From Anaerostipes caccae L1-92 (GTDB lineage Bacteria; Bacillota; Clostridia; Lachnospirales; Lachnospiraceae), in assembly GCF_014467075.1 (NCBI RefSeq), contig NZ_AP023027.1:2669501-2733500 (forward strand): a stretch of 64,000 bases of DNA, written 5' to 3'. Positions 17,228 to 25,268 of this stretch are shown here, in pieces. The stretch's first letter is position 1; each line of letters starts with the position of its first letter. Both the position numbers and the translations under genes were made by a program. The notes beneath the pieces were generated by a model that was given only the letters and a program-made list of their open reading frames with translations, did not search any database and was not told the origin of the DNA.

Positions 17228-17869
17228 ATGGGTAAAATATTAGTAGAAAAGCTTTCTTACACCGAAGTCAACAAAAATATCAGTCAGACAGAATACGAAA
17301 AGATACAGGAGGAATATCTGCTGTCCAGGTCTCCTGAAAAATACATGATAAGCATGCCCGTAAGAGTTTTGATGTTTGAGGGGCTTGAGAGAGAACCGAA
17401 TATCCGTTACTATATTTATGAAGAAGACCACACAAACTTTTTCTTCATTCAGAATCAGACCAGCGGACATGTGGTCCATAAGACAAAGTTTTCCCTGACA
17501 CAGGAAGAAGTAGAGAAAATTCTCAGCGGAGATTATCAATTCCTGCTGGACAGTGAAGAGCCGGCGATGAATTCTTTGTATTTCCAGTTCACCATCAACA
17601 AGCTCCATCCTACTTATAAAAAGGAGTGTACCAGGAAGATCTTTCACCAGAATCGTTTTTTAGATATCGTGATTGATATTTCTATAAAAAGGACACCGTT
17701 TGAGGGCTCTGACTTTTTTACTCCGCAAAAGTTATACGCTCAGAAAAAGTCTTCGCTCAGGTGTCATACAAGACAGTATCTGACACTTTCAAAACCGGTA
17801 TCCTCCCTGCTGAAGTTCAATGAACAGCTCCTACATAATCAGACGGGAAATGTCAACGCCGGCCGCTGA
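17228..17869 (+). CDS. Possible VTC/CYTH-like domain protein
   Basis: 213 residues from ATG 17228, with TTGGAG 5 nt upstream; an earlier in-frame start has no site. Alternating beta-rich segments with basic and acidic residues (VHKTKFSLTQEEVEKILSGD, KKECTRKIFHQ) recall the triphosphate-tunnel fold of VTC/CYTH proteins, where the KT...E...GD and R-x-aromatic patterns line the tunnel. The match is by eye only and some tunnel Arg/Lys residues are uncertain. No membrane segment is seen. It stands alone between an extended -10 and a terminator. Confidence 0.55.
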   Translation: MGKILVEKLSYTEVNKNISQTEYEKIQEEYLLSRSPEKYMISMPVRVLMFEGLEREPNIRYYIYEEDHTNFFFIQNQTSGHVVHKTKFSLTQEEVEKILSGDYQFLLDSEEPAMNSLYFQFTINKLHPTYKKECTRKIFHQNRFLDIVIDISIKRTPFEGSDFFTPQKLYAQKKSSLRCHTRQYLTLSKPVSSLLKFNEQLLHNQTGNVNAGR

Positions 17870-17909
17870 CCCATAAAAGTGCTGCCTTCTTTGGCATACC
17901 GTATCTTAA

Positions 17910-17953
17910 ATACAAAAGCAATTCACCCCTGAATTGCTTTTGTATTTTTTTTA
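17910..17953. terminator. Bidirectional terminator between VTC-like gene and spoIIID
   Basis: ATACAAAAGCAATTCA (17910-17925) and its exact complement (17930-17945) enclose four C residues; eight T follow on the plus strand. On the minus strand the 5' arm also encodes the last residues of SpoIIID. Confidence 0.85.
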
Positions 17954-18198
17954 ATCTTCTCGTATTTTCCACGGGTCGCCATGCCGCCCCGTATGTGCCG
18001 CTCCGATTTGTTGAGATCCAGTACCTCTCTGGCCCTTCTGGCCAGGGACTGATTGATCTTTTCCAATCGTTCCGTCACATCTTTATGTACGGTAGATTTA
18101 GAGATTCCGAACACTTTGGCAGTTTGTCTGACTGTGGCTTTTTTATCTACGATATAATTGCCGACTTCTACCGCGCGTTCTTCAATGTACTCTTTCAT
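17923..18198 (-). CDS. spoIIID: Sporulation regulator SpoIIID
   Basis: 91 residues from ATG 18198. The helix-turn-helix TVRQTAKVFGISKSTVHKDV and the basic tail GGMATRGKYEKIKKN are diagnostic. SpoIIID is a mother-cell DNA-binding protein that switches genes on and off in the sigma-E to sigma-K period. Its ribosome site GGGGA lies in the 3' arm of a hairpin (18205-18240), so translation could be controlled. An upstream in-frame start at 18213 would lie inside that hairpin. The DD-carboxypeptidase gene lies 60 nt upstream on the same strand. Confidence 0.96.
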   Translation of the reverse strand: MKEYIEERAVEVGNYIVDKKATVRQTAKVFGISKSTVHKDVTERLEKINQSLARRAREVLDLNKSERHIRGGMATRGKYEKIKKNTKAIQG

Positions 18199-18204
18199 AA
18201 AAAT

Positions 18205-18240
18205 CCCCTGCATTCTCTGTTTTTACAGTGTATGCAGGGG
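18205..18240 (-). promoter_or_regulatory. Hairpin enclosing the spoIIID ribosome site
   Basis: On the minus strand CCCCTGCAT (18232-18240) pairs with ATGCAGGGG (18205-18213), with an inner CTGT/ACAG stem. The GGGGA ribosome site 5 nt before the spoIIID ATG is in the second arm. No T-run follows, so it is not a typical terminator. Confidence 0.75.
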
Positions 18241-18258
18241 AATATCCGTTTAGACTTC

Positions 18259-19167
18259 CTATAATTCTTGATATATAGATTCTGCGTCCAGCACGTGAAA
18301 CGGTCTTGTCTGATGGTCTCCTCTGGCACCCGCAGTCACCAGTATATACCTCTTTCCGCGTATATTGACCCAGCTTGCCAGGCAGAGTCCTGCTTCTTTT
18401 GTATATCCGGTCTTTCCGCCGAGAAAACTTCCGTTCGTTGGCTTCAGCTGGTCTTTATAATCTGTCAGAGTACTTTGCAGAAGAAGTCCTTCCGGATGCT
18501 TTTGTGTTGGTTCTGTCCGATACTGCATTGTCTCAAACACTTTTCTAAACCGGGGATTTTTCAGAGCATACCGGAGAAGGATCTCCAAATCCTCTGCTGT
18601 TGAAACGTGCTTCGGATCATGCAGGCCGGTTGAATTAACAAAGTTTGTGTGCTTCATTCCAATTTCCCTTGCCTTCTGATTCATCAGCAGGGCAAACTTT
18701 TCTTCACTTCCTGCCAGATAATTTGCCAGCCTGAGACAGCACTCCGCTCCTGACGGCAGCATTGCTCCATAATAAAGATCTTTTATCTTTACTCTCTCCC
18801 CCGGCAGAAATCCTGCAACGGAGGCATGGCTTTGGGCCAGCGACTGAAAAATATCCTGGTTCATCAGGATTTCCTTTTCATCATTAGAAACAGATTCTAC
18901 AGCCAGCAGAACTGTCATGATCTTTGTTAAAGATGCAGGATATATTTTCTTATTTCCCTGCTTATTCATTAGGATCCTGCCGGATTTTTGTTCTGCCAAA
19001 ACCGCAGCATCGCTGTAAATCTTTTGATCTGAGACCTGCCTTAAGTCTGATACCTCCTTGAAAACGTCATCTCCAAATGGGATGTCTTTAGGAAACCACT
19101 CTCCGCCTTTTGCCCACAATCCTATGGCAAAAATGATGATCAGCAAGCATATTCTTTTTCTTTTCAT
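18259..19167 (-). CDS. D-alanyl-D-alanine carboxypeptidase (DacF-like)
   Basis: 302 residues with an N-terminal signal or anchor helix (residues 4-19). Penicillin-binding motifs: S79-L-T-K82 (nucleophile), S139-G-A in the SxN position, and K252-T-G. The Asn of SxN is replaced by Ala within LPSGAEC, a variant I recall from many Firmicute carboxypeptidases. It trims the terminal D-Ala of peptidoglycan outside the membrane. Lying 60 nt upstream of spoIIID on the same strand, it may serve in spore cortex or forespore wall. The start follows AGGAGGGA. Confidence 0.92.
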   Translation of the reverse strand: MKRKRICLLIIIFAIGLWAKGGEWFPKDIPFGDDVFKEVSDLRQVSDQKIYSDAAVLAEQKSGRILMNKQGNKKIYPASLTKIMTVLLAVESVSNDEKEILMNQDIFQSLAQSHASVAGFLPGERVKIKDLYYGAMLPSGAECCLRLANYLAGSEEKFALLMNQKAREIGMKHTNFVNSTGLHDPKHVSTAEDLEILLRYALKNPRFRKVFETMQYRTEPTQKHPEGLLLQSTLTDYKDQLKPTNGSFLGGKTGYTKEAGLCLASWVNIRGKRYILVTAGARGDHQTRPFHVLDAESIYQEL

Positions 19168-19272
19168 TCTAGTCCCTCCTGTTTTATCCTTTCAGTTTTT
19201 TCTAATTTTCAGTATAAAGATAAAAAAAAGAACCGTAACAAAAAAACCTTGTGTTGAGCATCATCCTGCCCC

Positions 19273-19322
19273 AAATAAAAAAGGGACAAACGTTCAGGCC
19301 AAACGGCCGACGTTTGTCTCCG
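19273..19322 (-). terminator. Terminator of the GTPase operon
   Basis: On the minus strand GACAAACGT pairs with ACGTTTGTC, with an inner GGCC/GGCC stem, and TTTTTTATTT follows. It lies 19 nt after the stop of the G3E GTPase gene. Confidence 0.87.
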
Positions 19323-19340
19323 TTTCTTACGATGTGCTGC

Positions 19341-20297
19341 TTAAAAGTAGATCAGCTTTTCTTTTGGCTGTGTTCCCTGTTCTATGCGCAGCGCCTTTAG
19401 AACAGGGCCCCTCTCTCCTCCGTACGCTTTATGGTTTTCCATACTGATTTTCGCCGTCAGCACGGCCCAGGAACCATCCTGTATTTTCTTCATTGTAGAG
19501 GACTTGACATGATGCATTTGACAGATGAAACCGATAAATGTTATGTCGTCCTCACAGCATGTCATAGCAGACCTGCCCGGCAGGATCAGCCCGGCAGGGA
19601 TTCCATGAGGCCTTCTGACAAATACATTGGAAAGCTCCACCACTTTGCCCATATAAACATTGGGCCGCTCCAAAACGTCAATGTACCAGATTCCAAAATC
19701 ATCCTCATTGACCCTGATGATCTCTGCCTCCGGATCGTACGGGAGCATCTCATTGAGTTCAAATTCTTTTCCGTCCGCCCGTTCAAATCCTACCTGCGCC
19801 CTCCGGCTGACTGCCTTAATACTCCTTCTATAGGAGGACGCATTGGTCTCATCGGTACAGCGGTTGAAAATGACCATATCCGCCATCTTGAACATCTCCA
19901 CCATCAGAGACCGCATATTTTTTAAATACAGATCCGCAGTAGACGCATCCACCGTGACAATGATCTGATACAATTCCAGGTCTGTCTCATCGATCACATC
20001 CATGACATCCTCGATCTGATACATTCCATTATATTCGATCATAATACGGTCCGGATGGTAATTTTTCTCACAGTTTTCTACAAAGGCTGGGGTAAAATCT
20101 TCTATGTCATCTATCTGTAGAACAAAGGAATTACTTTCCTCCAGGAACTCTTTTTCATATTCTTCCTCCCCTTCTTCGAATGAAAGAATCATCGTCCGCT
20201 CACCGTCCGCAAAATATTCCTGGTTCAAAGTGTCTTTTATAAAAGAAGTTTTGCCGCTCTCTAAAAATCCCCATATCAGGTAAACCGGCATTTCCAT
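19341..20297 (-). CDS. G3E-family (CobW-like) GTPase lacking the CxCC metal motif
   Basis: 318 residues. The P-loop WGFLESGKTSFI is near the N-terminus, and IMIEYNGMYQIEDV and VIFNRCTD (a variant NKxD) mark the G domain. It belongs with the CobW/ZNG metallochaperone GTPases but lacks the CxCC metal site and the His-rich loop present in the protein encoded just upstream. The two genes are 14 nt apart, in one operon. It may work as a partner of the metal-binding GTPase. AGGGAGG precedes the start. Confidence 0.85.
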   Translation of the reverse strand: MEMPVYLIWGFLESGKTSFIKDTLNQEYFADGERTMILSFEEGEEEYEKEFLEESNSFVLQIDDIEDFTPAFVENCEKNYHPDRIMIEYNGMYQIEDVMDVIDETDLELYQIIVTVDASTADLYLKNMRSLMVEMFKMADMVIFNRCTDETNASSYRRSIKAVSRRAQVGFERADGKEFELNEMLPYDPEAEIIRVNEDDFGIWYIDVLERPNVYMGKVVELSNVFVRRPHGIPAGLILPGRSAMTCCEDDITFIGFICQMHHVKSSTMKKIQDGSWAVLTAKISMENHKAYGGERGPVLKALRIEQGTQPKEKLIYF

Positions 20298-20311
20298 AGT
20301 TTTTTACCTCC

Positions 20312-21313
20312 CTATTTAAGCCCAAAAAGGGCCTGGATTTTTTCCGTGTTGAGATCTGATCCGATGACACAGATTCTGCCGGTATAATCCGCTTCTCCCT
20401 GACGGATCTCGTACTCACCCGGCACCATGTCAAAATGCAGCCATGTATGATCCGGCCCTTCCACGATGCCTTTCGCTCTCAGAATCATGCCGAAATCATC
20501 TGACTCTGCCAGCTTCTTCAGGATCTGTTCCAGCATTTCTTTCTCATATTTGTGAGGTGTTTCCTCCCCCCAGCTTGTAAACACTTCATCCGCATGATGA
20601 TGGCCGTGTTCGTGGTGATGTTCCTCTCCATGATGGTGATGATGCTCTCCATGTTCATGATGGTGTCCGCACTCCGGACAGATTTCTTCTTCCTCAAACA
20701 GCTGCTTTTCCAGCTGGTTTCCCTCTTCCATCACAGAAAGGATTTTCTCTCCGTCCAGCTGCTCCCACGGCGTCGTGATCACGGCTGCCTTATGGTTATG
20801 TTCTCTGATCAGGCTGACTGCCTGTCCGAGCTTATCTTCCTTTACCTGACCGGTCCTGCTCAATATGACAGTTCCTGCGTATTCGATCTGATTATTGTAA
20901 AATTCCCCGAAGTTTTTCATATACATCCTGCACTTCTTTGCATCTGCCACAGTGACAAAGCTGTTCAGTGAGAGATCACAGTTTTCTGCTTCCTTCTGCA
21001 CTGCTTTGATCACATCGGACAGTTTTCCCACACCGGACGGCTCAATGATGATGCGGTCCGGGGAGTACTGTGAAACTACTTCTCTGAGCGCCGTTCCAAA
21101 GTCTCCTACCAGAGAGCAGCAGATACATCCGGAATTCATCTCCGTCACCTGGATCCCGGCCTCTTTTAAAAATCCGCCGTCGATGCCGATTTCGCCGAAT
21201 TCATTTTCGATCAGGACAACCTTTTCCTGTCCCAGAGCCTCTTTTAAAAGCTTTTTAATAAGCGTTGTCTTCCCTGCTCCTAAAAATCCTGAAATGATAT
21301 CTATTTTTGTCAT
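20312..21313 (-). CDS. CobW/ZNG-type metallochaperone GTPase
   Basis: 333 residues from ATG 21313, with AAAGGAAG 8 nt upstream; 16 further upstream residues lack a site. Visible are the P-loop GFLGAGKTT (9-17), the metal site GCICC (C63, C65, C66) and a loop near residues 225-245 with more than a dozen His, then a CobW C-terminal domain. Such proteins deliver Zn, Co or another metal to client enzymes with GTP hydrolysis. The His-rich loop suggests metal storage or capture. The metal is not identifiable. Confidence 0.92.
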   Translation of the reverse strand: MTKIDIISGFLGAGKTTLIKKLLKEALGQEKVVLIENEFGEIGIDGGFLKEAGIQVTEMNSGCICCSLVGDFGTALREVVSQYSPDRIIIEPSGVGKLSDVIKAVQKEAENCDLSLNSFVTVADAKKCRMYMKNFGEFYNNQIEYAGTVILSRTGQVKEDKLGQAVSLIREHNHKAAVITTPWEQLDGEKILSVMEEGNQLEKQLFEEEEICPECGHHHEHGEHHHHHGEEHHHEHGHHHADEVFTSWGEETPHKYEKEMLEQILKKLAESDDFGMILRAKGIVEGPDHTWLHFDMVPGEYEIRQGEADYTGRICVIGSDLNTEKIQALFGLK

Positions 21314-21504
21314 AATTCTTACTTCCTTTCTTTGGATGATTGCATCCTGCGGCCGGGTCACATATAATTCTACTTATACCACAGTATTTTTTATTGTACT
21401 ACTTTTTTAAAATATTTCAAATATCCCGAATGCACGGTCTTTGTCCTGAACGTAATCAATCCTTAAAACTTCACGTTCTGTCCCAGGTATCACAGGATAT
21501 TTTT

Positions 21505-21549
21505 AAGACATTCTTGTTTTCTTCTCTTATAGTAGTTCCTGTATAGGAA
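21505..21549 (+). promoter_or_regulatory. Promoter and inverted repeat before the LytTR operon
   Basis: -35-like AAGACA (21505-21510) and -10 TATAGT (21528-21533) at 17 bp. TTCCT-GTAT-AGGAA (21536-21549) sits at the expected start of transcription and might be a regulator site. Confidence 0.5.
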
Positions 21550-21582
21550 ACAAAAGAGATCAGGCAATCAGAAAGGAGTTTT

Positions 21583-22341
21583 ATGTTAGAAATCATTCTC
21601 TGCGATGATGATCCTTTTATTTTAAAGATCATCAGAGAACAGGTAGAACACATTTTATCAGAGTCCATCCCCGAAGGCCGGATTGCATGTGTTGCCTCCG
21701 GCTATCAGGAACTGTTTCTTTATTTAAAGAAACATCCCGGTGAATATCTTTTTTTTCTGGATCTGGATTTTGGAAGCAATGAATTTAATGGAATTGATAT
21801 AGCAAAACAGATCAAAAAAAGTTTTCCCGGCTCAAAGATCGTATTTGTGACGAACCACTATGAACTGGCACTCAATGTACTGAAATCCGGAGTGGAGCCT
21901 TTTGGCTTTATCGAAAAGACCACAGACATTATGAAAATGAACCAGTGCTGCTATCAGTATATCTATCTGGCCAAAAAAAGCTTTCCCTCTAAGGAATCTG
22001 AAGAGGATACAGAAACTGTCACTTTAAAAATCGGCACCGATGAGGAACTGTCACTTCCAAAAGCCGATATCCTGTATGTGGAGGCAGTCAAGACAAAGTC
22101 CCACTGTATCTGCTATCATACAGTGAACGGTTCTTCCATTACAGTCCGAGAAACAATCGACCATGCACTTGAGACTTTAGGCGCAGGCTTTATGAAGAGC
22201 CACCGCTCCGTCATTGTCCAGAAGTGCCATATGATCGGACTCTCCGATGGAATGATCAAGTTTATCAATGGGGATACGGTCCCCTGTTCCTTCCGGCAGA
22301 GAAATGAAATAAAAGGAGTCATATATGGAAAGCAAAGCTAA
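21583..22341 (+). CDS. LytTR-type response regulator
   Basis: 252 residues. The receiver domain starts LEIILCDDD with the probable phosphate acceptor D60 (FFLDLDF) and a conserved Lys in SKIVFVTNH. The C-terminal LytTR DNA-binding domain (about 148-250) includes ILYVEAVKTKSHCICYH and FMKSHRSVIVQ. AgrA-like proteins of this kind respond to a GHKL kinase; the kinase gene overlaps its 3' end by 17 nt. No autoinducer peptide gene of Agr type was found next to it. Confidence 0.93.
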   Translation: MLEIILCDDDPFILKIIREQVEHILSESIPEGRIACVASGYQELFLYLKKHPGEYLFFLDLDFGSNEFNGIDIAKQIKKSFPGSKIVFVTNHYELALNVLKSGVEPFGFIEKTTDIMKMNQCCYQYIYLAKKSFPSKESEEDTETVTLKIGTDEELSLPKADILYVEAVKTKSHCICYHTVNGSSITVRETIDHALETLGAGFMKSHRSVIVQKCHMIGLSDGMIKFINGDTVPCSFRQRNEIKGVIYGKQS

Positions 22342-23782
22342 AAAAATCCTGTGGCTGCTTTATCCCGCAGTCATGGGGCTGATATGGTACACGCAGCTTC
22401 CGAGAATACTGTTAATGACTGGTACTACGGCTATGCAGTATTTCGTGATCAGCCTTGTTTCTGTTCTGTCTATCGCCATTTTAAATCTGCTGCGCTTCCG
22501 GCTCCCCGATTTTCTGCTGTTATTTACTGTCATTTTCATGGTCGTGTCGAAACCGGACTTTGTTGAAGGATTTTCAGATTTCCTGATCTTCTTTCTGATT
22601 TTTGGTATCGGCTACTACAGAAAAGAGCTTCAGAAAGGCAAAGTTTTGTTTTCATGGATCACATTTATCCTGTATGTGGCAAACCGTGTGTTTCTTCGGA
22701 ATATTTATGACTCTTTCAAAGGTTTTTATTTCCGCTATGCAAACGGGCTTGAGACTGAATATCTGGTCAAAGCAGGGATCTTTATTCTTCTGTCCGCTGC
22801 TGTGGTTTTGCTGGATACCCTTTTGATCTTGCTGATCAGAAAAATTTTTGGAAGATATCTGGTTAAAATTTCAGTGCTGGAGAAGTCTTATCCGAAGATC
22901 GCCCGGAATTTTATTCTATGTACCGTTTGTTTATTTGTGCTGGCTCTGGTTTTTCAATATCAGCTCTCCATGTTTATGACACTTTTTTATACGGCGGATT
23001 ATTCTGAATTTTATCACCAGATCATGAATTGTATGGATACGATAACAGTCTGTGTCCTGCTGATCCAGATCATCATCCTGGCAACTCTTCTTATGTTTTC
23101 CAAGTATCGTTTTACCATCGACGCAAAACGGCGCTATGAGGAAAACCTCCTTTTGTACAGCAATGATCTGGAGAAAAACCTGACAGAGATCAGAAATTTA
23201 AAGCATGATATGAAAAATATCCTTTTTACTCTGGGCCATCTGATTGAGAACAGCCATGATGAACCTCTGAAAGAATATTTTAAGCAAACCGTCAATCCTT
23301 ATTTTCAGGATGAGCTTAAGAAAAATGATTTATATGCCCAGCTGCAGCAGGCGGACGATGAACAGCTCCGAGCTTTTCTATATTATAAAATCTCTGCCGG
23401 CTTTCGGGAGCACTTAGATATCCGCCTGTCGTTCGACGGTGTTTTTAAAGAAAGCCTGATCACAGACAGCATTGATTTTCTGGACTTTATCCGCATTTTA
23501 GGGATTTTTCTCGACAATGCCATGGAGGAAGCCGCACTTACCATGGACAAACAAATCGATATCCGGTTCGTTTCAAATAAAGATATGTATGAGGCTGTTA
23601 TCTCAAACTCTGTCCGTAGGGAGAAGGAGGTAGTGCCCGGCTTGTCAGATAAAGGACTGGGCCGGGGCAATGGGCTGATGATCGTCCATAAGATACTGGA
23701 AACCTATCCTAATATTATTTTAAACTCCTATACAAACAACGGAAAATTCATTCAGCACCTTGAAATTACCAGATCTGAATGA
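22325..23782 (+). CDS. GHKL sensor histidine kinase (AgrC-like)
   Basis: 485 residues. About six to seven membrane helices occupy residues 8-258. A coiled segment then leads to the H-box NLKHDMKNIL (H294), an N-box FLDNAMEEAA and a G-box GLGRGNGL. It should sense an external or membrane cue and phosphorylate the overlapping LytTR regulator. AAAGGAG lies before its ATG inside the regulator gene. A VanZ-like gene follows 42 nt downstream. Confidence 0.93.
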   Translation: MESKAKKILWLLYPAVMGLIWYTQLPRILLMTGTTAMQYFVISLVSVLSIAILNLLRFRLPDFLLLFTVIFMVVSKPDFVEGFSDFLIFFLIFGIGYYRKELQKGKVLFSWITFILYVANRVFLRNIYDSFKGFYFRYANGLETEYLVKAGIFILLSAAVVLLDTLLILLIRKIFGRYLVKISVLEKSYPKIARNFILCTVCLFVLALVFQYQLSMFMTLFYTADYSEFYHQIMNCMDTITVCVLLIQIIILATLLMFSKYRFTIDAKRRYEENLLLYSNDLEKNLTEIRNLKHDMKNILFTLGHLIENSHDEPLKEYFKQTVNPYFQDELKKNDLYAQLQQADDEQLRAFLYYKISAGFREHLDIRLSFDGVFKESLITDSIDFLDFIRILGIFLDNAMEEAALTMDKQIDIRFVSNKDMYEAVISNSVRREKEVVPGLSDKGLGRGNGLMIVHKILETYPNIILNSYTNNGKFIQHLEITRSE

Positions 23783-23824
23783 TTCCGTTTTGCCTGATCT
23801 CCACACATAGCAAAGGAGATCACT

Positions 23825-25099
23825 ATGAACAAAGAAAAACAAACAAGAACAAACAAATATTTCAAACGATTTTTCTGGGCAGTATTTTTATTTTATCTGC
23901 TGATTTTGATCAAGATCGTTCTGTTAAAAGATACGGACCTCTCTGCTGTTCCAAAATTTTTGACCGGTGAGAAAAAGGGATTCCGCTCATTCAATCTGAT
24001 TCCTTTTCAGACCTTTCTTAATTTTTCCCGTATTGCAGGGAGCGGGAATTTTTTGTGGAGCATATCAAATCTTTTGGGAAACAGCCTGATTTTCCTCCCT
24101 TTTGGTTATCTTCTTGCTCTGTTGAAAAGCCCGAAGATTTCTAAACGAAAGATTCTGTTCCTGTCGGCACTTTTAAGTCTCTTCTTTGAGACCAGCCAAT
24201 ATGTTTTTTATCTTGGTTCTGCCGACATTGACGACCTGCTTCTGAATGTACTCGGCGCTGCCGCGGGAATTCTCTGTTTTCATATTCTGTCGGCTCTGTG
24301 CAGGAAAGATCTGCACCGGATCTATCTTATCAGCCTGATCCTTGGACTCCTTTCATTTGCCGGAGCGGGTGCCATCGCCTATGTGGAATTCGGGAGCCGC
24401 CTGGGTCTCGTGCATTATAAAAGTTCAGTCATAGGCGGGGAGGACATACCAAAAAAAGAGCCTGATTATACTGGTTACTTTATGTCCGGAAGTGACAGAA
24501 AGCTCCGGTGCACCAGCGACACAGATGAGGCATTCGGCGATCCTTCTGTCATAAATATCACCCCTGAGACAAAAGTCTTCCATTTGAGTTTTGAAAAGGA
24601 GAAGACCAGTTTTCATCAGATTAATACTGTCTATAAACGATACAGCTTATCCCAGCTGAAATCTGTAAAAAAACATTCCAAAGTTTCTGCCTGGTTTGTT
24701 AAAAATGGCAGGAATGCGGATATCATCGTTCTGTCTGACCCTGTCAATACAGACAGTGAAAGCGTCAAGGCAGACGGCGCTTCTGTGGAAAAGAAAGAAC
24801 TGAACGGCACTGTCATAAGTATAGGAAAAGAAACCTTTGTGATCAGCAAGATCAACACATACGATGACAAGAAAAACGGCGGACAGATTGCCGAAAGCAC
24901 TGGTATTCATATCACAGTAAAATATAAAAAAGATCTGAAGGTTACTGTCTGTGATGCCTATAATCAGGGAACAAAAACCAGCTACCGGAAAGGCAGCTTA
25001 AAGGATCTGAAAAAGGACCGCAGCGTTCTTTTGAAAGGAACCGTCAAAGATAAAATCTTTTACGCGGAATCTGTTACTGTTTACATTTTCCACAAATAG
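23825..25099 (+). CDS. VanZ-like membrane protein with C-terminal extracytoplasmic domain
   Basis: 424 residues. Residues about 14-190 match VanZ: a first helix, FNLIPFQTF, NLLGNSLIFLPFGYLL, FETSQ and ADIDDLLLNVLGAA. A further membrane helix (near 165-185) precedes about 230 mostly beta-rich, Lys-rich residues that should lie outside the cell. VanZ proteins give modest resistance to lipoglycopeptides. As third gene of the LytTR/GHKL operon it is a likely output or co-sensor. CAAAGGAG precedes the ATG. Confidence 0.85.
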   Translation: MNKEKQTRTNKYFKRFFWAVFLFYLLILIKIVLLKDTDLSAVPKFLTGEKKGFRSFNLIPFQTFLNFSRIAGSGNFLWSISNLLGNSLIFLPFGYLLALLKSPKISKRKILFLSALLSLFFETSQYVFYLGSADIDDLLLNVLGAAAGILCFHILSALCRKDLHRIYLISLILGLLSFAGAGAIAYVEFGSRLGLVHYKSSVIGGEDIPKKEPDYTGYFMSGSDRKLRCTSDTDEAFGDPSVINITPETKVFHLSFEKEKTSFHQINTVYKRYSLSQLKSVKKHSKVSAWFVKNGRNADIIVLSDPVNTDSESVKADGASVEKKELNGTVISIGKETFVISKINTYDDKKNGGQIAESTGIHITVKYKKDLKVTVCDAYNQGTKTSYRKGSLKDLKKDRSVLLKGTVKDKIFYAESVTVYIFHK

Positions 25100-25132
25100 C
25101 GTTTCCCCGCTTCATGCGTCAGCTGACTTTCG

Positions 25133-25161
25133 TTGACACATTGTATGGAATTTGGTACAAT
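25133..25161 (+). promoter_or_regulatory. Sigma-A promoter of the xanthine-dehydrogenase-type operon
   Basis: Consensus -35 TTGACA (25133-25138), a 17-bp spacer and -10 TACAAT (25156-25161). Transcription should start near 25168 and leave about 100 nt of leader. Confidence 0.85.
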
Positions 25162-25185
25162 TTATTTACAATTAAAAGATCGTGG

Positions 25186-25241
25186 CCTGGGCGTCTCTGA
25201 CAGCATTCTTTTACATAGAATGTTGTTAGAGAACGCTCAGG
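25186..25241 (+). promoter_or_regulatory. Long leader hairpin upstream of the molybdenum hydroxylase operon
   Basis: A 23-bp stem: CCTGGGCGT (25186-25194) with ACGCTCAGG (25233-25241), a bulged A at 25232, then CTCTGACAGCATTC (25195-25208) with 25218-25231, and a 9-nt loop. Three pairs are G-U in the plus-strand RNA. No T-run follows. It does not match a riboswitch class that I can name. Confidence 0.75.
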
Positions 25242-25268
25242 TATTTTATATTCAGAGGGGGACTGCCT

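Noticed and set aside
21362..21582. Agr-type autoinducer peptide gene beside the LytTR/GHKL pair
   Set aside because: No short frame with a ribosome site and AgrD-like Cys motif was found here or after the kinase gene.
25168..25268. Moco, purine or xanthine riboswitch before the molybdenum hydroxylase operon
   Set aside because: The conserved cores of these classes are not visible; there is one long hairpin only.
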